Assembly (NCBI GenBank): GCA_001783715.1
Contig: MFNF01000001.1
Location: forward strand, 62,001 to 126,000
DNA length: 64,000 nt
Direction of reading: 5' to 3'
DNA from: Candidatus Lambdaproteobacteria bacterium RIFOXYD2_FULL_56_26
Lineage (GTDB): Bacteria; SAR324; XYD2-FULL-50-16
Shown here: piece after piece, positions 46,150 to 55,458 of the stretch
How the letters are laid out: every line of letters starts with the position of its first letter
Position numbering within the stretch: the first letter of the stretch is position 1
Position numbers and translations under genes: made by a program
The notes under the pieces: generated by a model
Told to the model about the DNA's origin: nothing
What the model saw: only the letters and a program-made list of their open reading frames with translations
Database searches by the model: none

Positions 46150-46665
46150 ATGAAAAAGCCACTTATTTTCCTGCTTTTTAGCGTTTTTGCTGCCCTTTCA
46201 ACTGGTTTTGCTCAAGAAGTGGAACTCCTGGAAGGCCCCAGGTTCGCCGCTTCCTTGGAACAGGCGATAGACGGGGCCCAAAGCTCGGTCCGCTTGGCCA
46301 CCTATGTCTTTCGCCTCAGCCCCAGGGGAGAAACCGGCAGGCTCGCCAAAGCCCTGGCCCAAGCGGCCAAAAGGGGGGTCGAGGTGGAACTTTATTTGGA
46401 GACTACCGGGTTGAAGGACAGCCTGGAACGGGGGAATAGACAAGTGGCCAAGTGGCTCAAACGCAACCAAGTGAAGGTTTATTTTGATACCCCCAACCAA
46501 AGGTCCCACGCCAAGGCGGCGGTGATTGACCACAAGTTTTGTTTTGTTGGCAGCCACAACCTGACCGAGTCGGCCTTGAAGCACAACTACGAGCTGACCT
46601 TGCGGGTGGACTCCCCCGCTTTGGCCCAAAAGCTGGAACAAAGTTTTACCGCCCATTTTAAGTAG
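46150..46665 (+). CDS. Exported phospholipase D-family nuclease (single HKD motif)
   Basis: Signal peptide; RSHAKAAVIDHKFCFVGSHNLTESALKHNYELTLRV. Confidence 0.88.
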   Translation: MKKPLIFLLFSVFAALSTGFAQEVELLEGPRFAASLEQAIDGAQSSVRLATYVFRLSPRGETGRLAKALAQAAKRGVEVELYLETTGLKDSLERGNRQVAKWLKRNQVKVYFDTPNQRSHAKAAVIDHKFCFVGSHNLTESALKHNYELTLRVDSPALAQKLEQSFTAHFK

Positions 46666-48061
46666 GACCAGCCCCCGCCAGGGCCTTGAGCCCGTTGAGG
46701 GCCGCCACCTTGTAGCCGGAGGAGAGGCTGGGGAAGTTGAAGATTTCTTCCACAAAATAATGGACCGTTCCCCCAAAGGCCATCACCGCTTGGCCAATGT
46801 GGATCAGCTCGCTGGCTTGCTGGCCCAGGATGTGTACGGCCAACAGTTTCCCGGTGGAAGGTTCAAACAAAAGTTTGATCAGTCCCTCTTGGACCCCTAG
46901 AATCTCCCCACGAGCCAGATCCTGGTAATGGGCTATCCCTACTTTGTATTCCTTGCCCGATTGTTTGAGCGCCTCTTCGGTGGGGCCGATCATCGCCACT
47001 TCGGGTAGAGTATAAACGGCGCAGGGGTAAGGGCCAGTGATCTTGTGGCCCCTTTGGCCGGTGACCGAATGACGGGCGGCCATACGGCCTTCTTCGTTGC
47101 TGATCGAAACCAGACTGGGCATACCGATGATGTCGCCAACGGCGTAAATATGGGGGATCAAGGTTTGGTAGTTTTCGTTGACCTCAATCTGGTTGCGGTG
47201 GTTTACCTCGATCCCCACCTGTTCCAGCCCCAGTCCTTGGACGTTGCCCTGTCTGCCGTTGGCGTAGAGCAGGTATTGGCTTTCCAAGACCTCCCCGGTT
47301 TTGAGGGTCAGCCGGACTCGGTCGGTTTGGCCTTTGAGGGATTCAAAATCCTGGCCCAGCCGAAACTGCACCCCGCTGGCCGACATCGCCCGGACCAGGG
47401 CCAGACTGAGGTCGGAATCCAAAAAGTTCAAGACCTGCCCCCGAGGCTCCACCAGGGTCACCAAACAGCCCAGACGGGCAAAGATACAGGCATATTCGCA
47501 ACCGATCACCCCGCCGCCGTACACCAAAAGACTTTGGGGTAGCTCCTTCAGTTCCAAGATACGGTCCGAATCCAGGATCCGGGGGCAGGAAAAGTCAACC
47601 CCTGGGGGATGGTAGGGGCTAGTGCCCACCGCGATGATGGTTTTTTGGGCCCGCACTTGGGTTGGCCCGGCCTTGGACTCCACGCCCAAGAGTTGGGGGA
47701 CCAAAAAATGGGCCCTCCCTTGGAGGAAGTCCACCCCCGCCTTCCGGTACCCCGCCAGAATCTCCGCCACCCGAGCGGCAATGACCCGGTTCTTGCGGTC
47801 CATCAATTCGCCGACTGTCAGCATCGGTGCCGGTTCGGACCTGACCGAGGCATACCGGTCGAAGGTCCGCCGTTCCAAGAAGATTACCGTTTCCCGCAGG
47901 CTTTTGGAAGGGATGGTTCCCGAGAGGGTCCCCGCTCCGCCCGGATCGGCGAGCCGCTCAATGACCAAGGTCTTGGCCCCCAACCTAGCCGCTTCCAGGG
48001 CCGCCTTTTCCCCGGCCGGGCCTGAACCGATTACGGCTACGTCGTAGGTGGTGGAGGCCAT
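46658..48061 (-). CDS. sthA: Soluble pyridine nucleotide transhydrogenase / FAD-NAD(P) oxidoreductase
   Basis: YDVAVIGSGPAGEKAALEAARLGAKTLVIERL..GGAGTLSGTIPSKSLRETVIFL...AVGDIIGMPSLVSISNEEGRMAARHSV; SGTIPSK in place of the redox CxxxxC. Confidence 0.88.
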   Translation of the reverse strand: MASTTYDVAVIGSGPAGEKAALEAARLGAKTLVIERLADPGGAGTLSGTIPSKSLRETVIFLERRTFDRYASVRSEPAPMLTVGELMDRKNRVIAARVAEILAGYRKAGVDFLQGRAHFLVPQLLGVESKAGPTQVRAQKTIIAVGTSPYHPPGVDFSCPRILDSDRILELKELPQSLLVYGGGVIGCEYACIFARLGCLVTLVEPRGQVLNFLDSDLSLALVRAMSASGVQFRLGQDFESLKGQTDRVRLTLKTGEVLESQYLLYANGRQGNVQGLGLEQVGIEVNHRNQIEVNENYQTLIPHIYAVGDIIGMPSLVSISNEEGRMAARHSVTGQRGHKITGPYPCAVYTLPEVAMIGPTEEALKQSGKEYKVGIAHYQDLARGEILGVQEGLIKLLFEPSTGKLLAVHILGQQASELIHIGQAVMAFGGTVHYFVEEIFNFPSLSSGYKVAALNGLKALAGAGPT

Positions 48062-48072
48062 AGGGTTCCAGG

Positions 48073-48969
48073 TCAATAAACCTCAACGTTCCAACGGCCA
48101 GTGGCTTTGAGTTCTTCCTTGTAGGCTTCCCAATCCATCCCGTCTTGTTCGGCCCAGGAACCAAAGACTTTGTCCACTCCGGCCTCCATGCCCTTGAGGC
48201 CGCAGAGGTAAACCACCGACTTCCCGGCCTTGAGCCCCGGCCAGAGGCTCTCTCTTTGTTCGGCGATCTTGTGTTGGACGTACACCCGCTCCCCGGTGGA
48301 GGTTTTTTCCTGTCTGGAGAGGGCTTGGAACGCCTGGAAGGTTTCCTTGGTGTAATACTGTCCGATGTCGTTGTTTTCCTGGTTCATGTAGAGGGTTTCA
48401 AAGCCGGTTTTGGCCCCGAAAAAGAGGCTGATCTTGCCGCCCCAACTGCCCCGTTCGTGGAAGATGTATTTGATGAACGCACGGAAGGGAGCAATGCCGG
48501 TGCCCACGGCCACCATGATCAGGTTGACTTGGTCGTCCTGGGGGAGCAGAAATTTCCTGCCGGTAGGGCCGGTCAGGGCCAAGTCCTCGCCCACCTTGGC
48601 ATCACAGATGTGGTTGCTGGCCACGCCGCGGACCTCTTGGCCGGTGGCTTCGTCGGTAAAGACCACCCGTTTGACGCACAAGGTCACGGTTTTGGAGGTT
48701 CCATCGTCGCCGACCCTGCTGCTGGCGATCGAATAAAGCCGGACCCGGTGTTTCTTGCCGTCTTCGTCCACACCGGGCGGCAGGATCCCCACCGACTGGC
48801 CTTCCAGGTAGGCAATCTCGCTCCGGGAAAGGTCGAGCACGATGTTGTGGATGTCGTCGGCGCTGTCCTTGGGGGTCAACCTTGTGTTTTCGATCACCTG
48901 GGCCAAAAAGGGGTCGCTCGGTTTGTACACCGTGCCGGGGGTGGGAATGACTTTTGTGATCAGTTCCAT
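48073..48969 (-). CDS. Plant-type ferredoxin--NADP+ reductase
   Basis: HRVRLYSIASSRVGDDGTSKTVTLCVKRVVFTDEATGQEVRGVASNHICDAKVGEDLALTGPTGRKFLLP...MVAVGTGIAPFRAFIKYIF...VYLCGLKGMEAGVDKVF. Confidence 0.93.
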   Translation of the reverse strand: MELITKVIPTPGTVYKPSDPFLAQVIENTRLTPKDSADDIHNIVLDLSRSEIAYLEGQSVGILPPGVDEDGKKHRVRLYSIASSRVGDDGTSKTVTLCVKRVVFTDEATGQEVRGVASNHICDAKVGEDLALTGPTGRKFLLPQDDQVNLIMVAVGTGIAPFRAFIKYIFHERGSWGGKISLFFGAKTGFETLYMNQENNDIGQYYTKETFQAFQALSRQEKTSTGERVYVQHKIAEQRESLWPGLKAGKSVVYLCGLKGMEAGVDKVFGSWAEQDGMDWEAYKEELKATGRWNVEVY

Positions 48970-49106
48970 AGTTTGGGCCGGGAAAGGTGGAAGGGACAGT
49001 TGTTGGGTTTTATGGCTTGATCCTAGCTCAATCTGCCGGTTTCCTCCAAGGGGCAACCGTACAAGCCTCTTTTTTTGTTTTTGGATTGATGGGGAGGAGC
49101 CTGGGC

Positions 49107-49541
49107 TCACCCCTGGAACCGGAGCGGGATCAGGTCTCCCGGCTTGGCATCACAGAGGAAATTACTGGCCGTCCCCCGCTTGACCTCGCCGGTAAAAAGG
49201 TCCTTGTACACCAACCGCAGGACCGAAAAGGTCAGGTTCAGAGAGTGGCCCGCACCGTCTTGTTCGGTTTGGATCACCGAATAGGCCCGGAGGTCAAAGG
49301 GCCGGTCGTTTTCATCCCGTCCCGGCGGCTGGACCCAAACCGATTGATCGAGGGCCAGGGACACCTGGGCGGAAGCCACCTCCAAAACCAGGTGGAACAC
49401 CTCGTCGGAAGCCCCTTCCGGGGTGATCTTGCGGTTGGCCAAAACCTTGGCTTGGTAGGGCTCCGTAGGCGGAGAGGCAGCTGGGTCGGTCACCTGGGTC
49501 CTCAAAGGGGGCGGTTCAAAAACCGGAGGTTGGAACGTCAA
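49107..49541 (-). CDS. FAD-binding-domain-only FNR paralogue (no NADP domain)
   Basis: YQAKVLANRKITPEGASDEVFHLVLEVASAQVSLALDQSVWVQPPGRDENDRPFDLRAYSVIQ...SVLRLVYKDLFTGEVKRGTASNFLCDAKPGDLIPLRFQG, parallel to the N-terminal half of the neighbouring FNR. Confidence 0.8.
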   Translation of the reverse strand: MTFQPPVFEPPPLRTQVTDPAASPPTEPYQAKVLANRKITPEGASDEVFHLVLEVASAQVSLALDQSVWVQPPGRDENDRPFDLRAYSVIQTEQDGAGHSLNLTFSVLRLVYKDLFTGEVKRGTASNFLCDAKPGDLIPLRFQG

Positions 49542-49545
49542 AAGG

Positions 49546-50631
49546 TTAGGTCGGCGGCTTTTTGAAAAATCCCAGGCCCGCCAAAAAGGCCTCCATGTTC
49601 TTGAGCCGGTTCAGGAAGCTGTCCAACTGCCCAAGCAGGGCCTCGTTGTGCCGCCATTTGTGGTAGGGACGGCCAGGCATTCCAGCCAGGGTTTCCTGGT
49701 CTCCGGTTTTGCTGGTCACCAAGGTCCGGGCCAGCAGGGTCACCTGGGAGCCGATCTTAAGGTTGTCCCGGATCCCCGATTGTCCACCCATCATCAGGTG
49801 GGAGCCGGTCTTGGTGCTCCCGGCGATACCCGATTGGGCGGTGATCAGGCTTTCTTCGCCGACCTCCACATTGTGGGCGATGTGGACCAGGTTGTCCAAC
49901 TTGGTGTTCCGGCCCAAACGGGTTTGGTCGAACCGGGCCCGGTCGATGCAGCTGTTGGCCCCCACCTCCACTTGGTCTTCGAGCACCACCCTGCCGACCT
50001 GGGGGATCTTGTGGTTGTGTCCGTCCCGTTGGTAGTAGCCATAACCATCTGCGCCGATGACCACCCCCGAATGCAGGATCACTTGGTTGCCCAGCAGGCA
50101 TCCCTCCCTGACCGTGACGTTGGGGTACAGCAGGCAGTCCTCCCCGAGGACCGAGTCTTCCATCACCACCACGTTGGCCCGGAGCACCGAGCCTTGGCCG
50201 ATTTTTACCCTGGGGTAGATAACCACCCCTGGATCGAGGGTGACGTTTTTCCCGATCTCTGCGGTGGGGTCCACAAAAGCCAAAGGGTGAATCTTGCCGC
50301 TTGAGGCCGGGCCTGGGTGCAGGATCAAGGTGGCCCGGACGTGGGTATCCAAAGGGTCGGGGGAAAAAATCAAATGCCGCCCCTCCGCTTCGGTCCCCGG
50401 CGGGACGATGATGGCACAGGGAAGGCCGGGGTCCACTTGGTGGAGATTTTTGCCCTGGTCCCGAAAGACTCCGCCGGGCGTAGGCAAGGCCGCCAGCGCC
50501 TTGGGATTGGAGACAAAGGCCAAGCCGCCGGGGCCGATCGACTCGAAGCCACAGGCGTGGGTCAGGGTTAAACTGGGATCACCCTTGTAAGGGGTACCCA
50601 ATTTGTGGCACAATGCTTCTAAGGTGATCAT
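49546..50631 (-). CDS. lpxD: UDP-3-O-acylglucosamine N-acyltransferase
   Basis: Left-handed hexapeptide repeats; IHPLAFVDPTAEIGKNVTLDPGVVIYPRVKIGQGSVLRANVVV...GADGYGYYQRDGHNHKIPQVGRVVLEDQVEVGANSCIDRA. Confidence 0.93.
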   Translation of the reverse strand: MITLEALCHKLGTPYKGDPSLTLTHACGFESIGPGGLAFVSNPKALAALPTPGGVFRDQGKNLHQVDPGLPCAIIVPPGTEAEGRHLIFSPDPLDTHVRATLILHPGPASSGKIHPLAFVDPTAEIGKNVTLDPGVVIYPRVKIGQGSVLRANVVVMEDSVLGEDCLLYPNVTVREGCLLGNQVILHSGVVIGADGYGYYQRDGHNHKIPQVGRVVLEDQVEVGANSCIDRARFDQTRLGRNTKLDNLVHIAHNVEVGEESLITAQSGIAGSTKTGSHLMMGGQSGIRDNLKIGSQVTLLARTLVTSKTGDQETLAGMPGRPYHKWRHNEALLGQLDSFLNRLKNMEAFLAGLGFFKKPPT

Positions 50632-50777
50632 ACAGCTTTTTGCAAAGATCGGCCGAACCGGTCGAGAGGTTCCAGGGGATCAGGACCTTTGGGCCCTTGT
50701 GTTGCCCAATGTGGCAGATTTTTTGTATATCCTCAAACCCAATTGTAGATTTCGGACCTCCCATCCAGGCACCAACA

Positions 50778-51320
50778 ATGAACTTGGCAGACATCACACG
50801 AGTTCCCGAAGAGATTCGCTTTTTATATCTTCGTCTGGTGAGCCACATGGCCTCGGTGGACGGGGAGTTGGCAGAGTCGGAGTTGGCCTTGCTTAACAAC
50901 ATGATCGTCAAGTTCAAGATCCCCAAAAAACACCAAAAAACCATCTTAGGTTCCACCGCTTTGACCGAAGCTGAAGTCAAGTCCGGTTTTGAGGAGCTGA
51001 GGACCAACCAACTTCACTACAGCTTTCTGCTCGACCTGATCATCATGGCCATGGCCGATGGTTACCTGCATGATGCGGAAAAGGTCTTTTTGGCCAAGGT
51101 CAACGATTGGGTGAAGATCCCCAGGGCGGAGTTCCACAACCTCATTTATTTTGCCCAATCCGCCGCTTCCGTGGGGGATACCTCCAACATCGACCCGATC
51201 TTGAGTTATGTTTTTGAGAACTTTTTCCGCTGGGCCCGGCAGGGTCACGTGAAACTGTTCCAGCAGACCCACTTTGCGGTTTCCGATGTGGTGGATCTTT
51301 ACCTCAAACATGAGCTTTAG
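50778..51320 (+). CDS. TerB-like domain protein
   Basis: FLYLRLVSHMASVDGELAESELALLNNMIVKFKIP...FLLDLIIMAMADGYLHDAEKVFLAKVNDWVKIP. Confidence 0.75.
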   Translation: MNLADITRVPEEIRFLYLRLVSHMASVDGELAESELALLNNMIVKFKIPKKHQKTILGSTALTEAEVKSGFEELRTNQLHYSFLLDLIIMAMADGYLHDAEKVFLAKVNDWVKIPRAEFHNLIYFAQSAASVGDTSNIDPILSYVFENFFRWARQGHVKLFQQTHFAVSDVVDLYLKHEL

Positions 51321-51332
51321 CAGGTACAGACC

Positions 51333-52754
51333 TTGAAATTGTCGTCCCTGGGACCGGGGTGTTTTTACCTGGAAGTCCCGGAAGTGGGTTTGCGCATCCT
51401 TTGTGGTTGCCCGCCCGACTCCGTCAAGTCCTTAAAAAAATTGGGGTTCATCTACAACCAAACCGTCCAGGGAGTGGTTTGTGAAACCGGCCCCAACGCC
51501 ATCCTTTTGGGAGATTTGGCCGTCCAGGCCGATGAAATCTCCAACCTGACCGAGTTCCCGGTCCTCCATATGTTGTACAAACAAGGCTTGGGCATTCCGG
51601 GGCACCCCAACCGGGCCAGCGGAAAACCCATGTTGATTGGCCGGTCCCCGGAGCTGAGCGGGCAGGCGGAATACATCCGAAGGGGCAACTATGGGCTCTA
51701 CTCTGAAGAGGAATACCAAGCCCTGGGGCTGGACGAAAAGACCTACAAACTTTACCTGGAGATCAAACTCCAGTTCGCCTTTGGCCGGTTTTTGGAGACC
51801 CGTGAGTTGATGGATCTGGTGGCTTTTGACCAGGAGACCTTGGAACTCAAGGGCGGACTCTGGCTGCAACGGCTGGAACCCAACCACTTTGAAGCCCGTT
51901 TGGGGGAGGAGCGGTTGGAGTTTGACCTGAACCTGACCCCCCTGCAGCGGTACCAGCCTACCTATTCCCTGCCCTGGCGACCCCTGCCCCAAGGTCGGTT
52001 TGCGGTGGTCCACCTGGGCGATGGGGACGGCTGGGACGACAAGAGGCCCTGCCTGGGCAGCCTGTTGTTGGTGGGGGAGAAACGTTATCTGGTGGATGCC
52101 GGTCCCTTTGTCTCGGAAAACCTCAAACACCTGGGAATAGGCCCCCAAGAGGTGGAAGGGCTGTTCTTGACCCATGTCCATGACGACCACTTTGGCGGTT
52201 TTTACGGGCTCTTTTGCCAAAACCCCCGGCTCAAGGTGTTGGCCACGACCCGCATCTTTTTGACCTTGCTCAAAAAGTACGCTGCCTTGACCGGAAAGCC
52301 GGAAGCCTACTGGCGGGAACGGATCGCCTTTGTGCCGCTGGTGCCCGGTGAATGGAACAGGGTTGGGGCCTTGGAGGCCAGACCGCTGCCCTCGGCCCAC
52401 CCCATCGACACCACTTTGTTTTTGTTCCGGGTCAACGGAGAAGGGGGCTACAAAACCTATGGGCACTTGACCGACATTGCCAACCTCAAGGTACTCTCCC
52501 AGTTTGCCGGCAACCTCAAGGCCCCCGAAGCGTTTGAACGGTTTGAACAGGAGCTGATCGAGGTTTATCGGGCTCCTTTGGACATTAAAAAAGTGGACGT
52601 TGGCGGTGGGTTTGTCCATGGGGACGCTATGGACTTTGCCACCGATCCTTCCCCGGTGCTTTTGCTCTCCCACACCACCGACCCGATCCCCCCCGGCACG
52701 TACCCAAAAGGGGTGCAGACCGGTTTTGGGGATTTCCACGTCCTGGTCCCCTGA
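51333..52754 (+). CDS. Metallo-beta-lactamase-fold hydrolase
   Basis: GSLLLVGEKRYLVDAGP...VEGLFLTHVHDDHFGGFYGLF...LPSAHPIDTTLFLF; TTG start. Confidence 0.85.
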   Translation: MKLSSLGPGCFYLEVPEVGLRILCGCPPDSVKSLKKLGFIYNQTVQGVVCETGPNAILLGDLAVQADEISNLTEFPVLHMLYKQGLGIPGHPNRASGKPMLIGRSPELSGQAEYIRRGNYGLYSEEEYQALGLDEKTYKLYLEIKLQFAFGRFLETRELMDLVAFDQETLELKGGLWLQRLEPNHFEARLGEERLEFDLNLTPLQRYQPTYSLPWRPLPQGRFAVVHLGDGDGWDDKRPCLGSLLLVGEKRYLVDAGPFVSENLKHLGIGPQEVEGLFLTHVHDDHFGGFYGLFCQNPRLKVLATTRIFLTLLKKYAALTGKPEAYWRERIAFVPLVPGEWNRVGALEARPLPSAHPIDTTLFLFRVNGEGGYKTYGHLTDIANLKVLSQFAGNLKAPEAFERFEQELIEVYRAPLDIKKVDVGGGFVHGDAMDFATDPSPVLLLSHTTDPIPPGTYPKGVQTGFGDFHVLVP

Positions 52755-52811
52755 GCGCTTGCCAAGGTTTCGGCCCTTGGGTAGTTTGGGAACTCAACCT
52801 TTGGAGCCCCC

Positions 52812-54143
52812 ATGAGCCTACCTGAAACCCTGCAAATCCCCTGTTCCCTTCCGGTCCATGCCGATCTTTCGATCCCCGGTTCCAAGAGCCTGACCAACCG
52901 TGCCCTGCTGGTAGCGGCACTGGCCCAGGGGACCAGCCAACTCAAGGGGATGCTCCATTCCGACGACACCCACTACATGACCGAAGCCCTCAAGGCCCTG
53001 GGCGTAACGGCGGAACCCTCGGGAACCGAGATGAAGGTGGTGGGCTCCGGGGGCCGGTTTTCCCCTTATGCCGGGGAGATTTACGTGGAAAACGCCGGTA
53101 CCGCCGCCAGATTTTTGACCGCCGCCTTGGGGCTTGGGCAGGGGACCTACCGGCTCAACGGCAATGCTAGGATGCGCCAAAGGCCGATCTTGGATTTGGT
53201 CCAAGCCTTGGGTTCCTTAGGGGTCAAGGTGACCGACCTGGAAGGGACTGGCTGCCCTCCCTTGCTGATCGAAGGGGGTGGGTTCAAAGGCGGGGCGGTG
53301 GAGGTCCGGGGAGACCAGTCCAGCCAGTACCTGAGCGCCTTGATGCTCACCGCCCCTTGTGCGCCCAAGGATACAGTGATCACCATTGAGGGACCGTTGG
53401 TTTCTCGGACCTATGTGGAAATGACCCGCAAGATCATGGCCGACTTTGGGGCCCAGAGCCATTGGTTGGACCCAACCAGACTTTCGGTCAAAGGCGGGCA
53501 GGGCTACCGGGGGCGGGAGTATCAGATTGAGGCGGATGCCAGTTCGGCTTCTTACTTTTTTGGGCTCGCCGCCATTGCCGGGGGCCGAATCCGGGTGCAT
53601 GGGATCGAGGAGAACAGCACCCAAGGGGACCTGGGGCTGGTGCGGATCTTGGAAGCCATGGGTTGTCAGGTCACCTTCGAGTCGGGGGCGGTGGTCCTCG
53701 AACGGGACCCCAACCAGCCGCTCCAGTCGGTGGAGGTGGACATGAACAGCATGAGCGACGTGGCCCCAACCTTGGCGGTGGTGGCGCTTTTTGCGCAAGG
53801 CCGGACCCGGATCGGCAATGTGGCCAACATGCGGATCAAGGAATGTGACCGGATCAAGGCGGTGGTGACCGAGCTGGGCAAGCTGGGGGCGAAGGTCGAG
53901 GAGTTCGAGGACGGGCTGGCGGTGACCGGAGGAGCTCCCCTCAAAGGGGCCAAGCTGCACAGCTATGACGACCACCGGATGGCCATGTGCCTGAGTTTGG
54001 CGGGGGTCAAATTGCCCGGAGTGGTGATCGAAAACCCAAGTTGCGTTTCCAAGACCTTCCCGGACTTTTACCAAAGGTTTTGGCCTCTGCTGGTTCCGGC
54101 CACGGAACAGGACCGGGCGCTGTTGGGGCAACTGGGGGGTTGA
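52812..54143 (+). CDS. aroA: 3-phosphoshikimate 1-carboxyvinyltransferase
   Basis: LSIPGSKSLTNRALLVAALAQG...YVENAGTAARFLTAALGLG...GDQSSQYLSALMLTAP...RIKECDRIKAVVTELGKLGAKVEE...HSYDDHRMAMCLSL. Confidence 0.97.
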   Translation: MSLPETLQIPCSLPVHADLSIPGSKSLTNRALLVAALAQGTSQLKGMLHSDDTHYMTEALKALGVTAEPSGTEMKVVGSGGRFSPYAGEIYVENAGTAARFLTAALGLGQGTYRLNGNARMRQRPILDLVQALGSLGVKVTDLEGTGCPPLLIEGGGFKGGAVEVRGDQSSQYLSALMLTAPCAPKDTVITIEGPLVSRTYVEMTRKIMADFGAQSHWLDPTRLSVKGGQGYRGREYQIEADASSASYFFGLAAIAGGRIRVHGIEENSTQGDLGLVRILEAMGCQVTFESGAVVLERDPNQPLQSVEVDMNSMSDVAPTLAVVALFAQGRTRIGNVANMRIKECDRIKAVVTELGKLGAKVEEFEDGLAVTGGAPLKGAKLHSYDDHRMAMCLSLAGVKLPGVVIENPSCVSKTFPDFYQRFWPLLVPATEQDRALLGQLGG

Positions 54144-54155
54144 GGGCTTACCCTC

Positions 54156-55400
54156 TTACAGCCGTTCGGCCATTTTCTCCAGTTTGCCCACGATCTGTTC
54201 CGAGCAGCGGTGCAGTTCTGCAACCAATGAATCGGTGGCGGCACCGGACTGGTGGGCCTTGATCAGGTTAAAAAAGACCTGATGGATCCTTTCGTGGGGT
54301 TTGTTGATTTCCTCAAAAAGTTGCAAGGATTCCTTGTCTCTTTGGATCATCGGGTGCTCGGTGCCGAAGTACCACTTGCCCAAACGGCACAGGTGGTGGT
54401 CGGCCAGGGAATCTTGGGCGACCAGCTGGATCTCTCCCTTGAGCATCCGTTCGATCCGATGGACCCACCGTTTGTGGTCCTTGATGGCGGTCAGGAGCAG
54501 GTTCCTGTCCGAGACGTTCATGGTGAAGATGGTTTTGTCCATCTTCTGGGTTTCTTCGATGGTCTTGCGGATCGCCGGTTCCAGGTGGTCGTCCAGCCGG
54601 TCTGATTCTTCCCGCAGTTCTTCCGAAAGGGTCTCGATGGTTTTGGCGGTTTCGCTGATGGCGCTGGCCTGCTCTTCCATAGAGGTGTCCAGGGTCTCGG
54701 CGGCCTGATTGACCCCTTTGGCCATTGATTGGATCTGGTTGAAGGCGGCCTGGATCAGGTCCGCTTGGTCCAGGTTGGACTGGGCCATTTTGGCGATTTG
54801 GTCGAACCGTTCTAGGGTTTCTTTGACTTTTTGTTGCATCACCTCTACCGACTCCCGGATGGTCCGAGAAGCGGTGGAGGCTCTCCCGGCTAACCGGCGG
54901 ACCTCATCGGCCACCACCGCAAAGCCCTTGCCGTGTTCGGCGGCCTTGGCGGCCTCAATGGCGGCGTTGAGGGAAAGTAGATTGGTTTGGGCGGCCACTT
55001 CGTCAATGATGCTCACCGCTTTGGCGATTCGGTCCGAATCGGCCCGCAGCTCTCCAATTGCTTCGGCAGACCGGGCGGAAGTTTCGGCGAGGTTGCGGTT
55101 GCCCACCAGCATCTTTTCTACAATGCCGCCCCCTTCCACGCTGGCATCGGCCATGTTCCGGGCAGATTCCCGGGTTTCTTTGACCAAGGCTAAGACATCC
55201 TTGGTGTTGCGGTCCAACTCTTCGGCGGTCGCCGAAAGCTCGGTGGTTTGGGCGGCGGTGCTGGAAACCCGGTCTTTGAGCATCCCGATGTCGTCTCCCG
55301 AATCGGTAGCCAAGGAGAAAATAGAAGAAATGCCCTCAACCAGCTGGGTGACCTGGGAGTCTTGTGGAGCGGAGGGAGGAGTTTTTTTTGATCCGAACAT
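54156..55400 (-). CDS. Soluble methyl-accepting chemotaxis protein with C-terminal CZB zinc-binding domain
   Basis: [45 protein letters not shown]-terminal [13 protein letters not shown]...[15 protein letters not shown]...PHERIHQVF; no TM segment. Confidence 0.9.
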   Translation of the reverse strand: MFGSKKTPPSAPQDSQVTQLVEGISSIFSLATDSGDDIGMLKDRVSSTAAQTTELSATAEELDRNTKDVLALVKETRESARNMADASVEGGGIVEKMLVGNRNLAETSARSAEAIGELRADSDRIAKAVSIIDEVAAQTNLLSLNAAIEAAKAAEHGKGFAVVADEVRRLAGRASTASRTIRESVEVMQQKVKETLERFDQIAKMAQSNLDQADLIQAAFNQIQSMAKGVNQAAETLDTSMEEQASAISETAKTIETLSEELREESDRLDDHLEPAIRKTIEETQKMDKTIFTMNVSDRNLLLTAIKDHKRWVHRIERMLKGEIQLVAQDSLADHHLCRLGKWYFGTEHPMIQRDKESLQLFEEINKPHERIHQVFFNLIKAHQSGAATDSLVAELHRCSEQIVGKLEKMAERL

Positions 55401-55458
55401 AAGCGTCCTTTTTTGTTAATTCAGGTTGGCTGTTGGAAAACTCCCGGAGAACTTTTGC

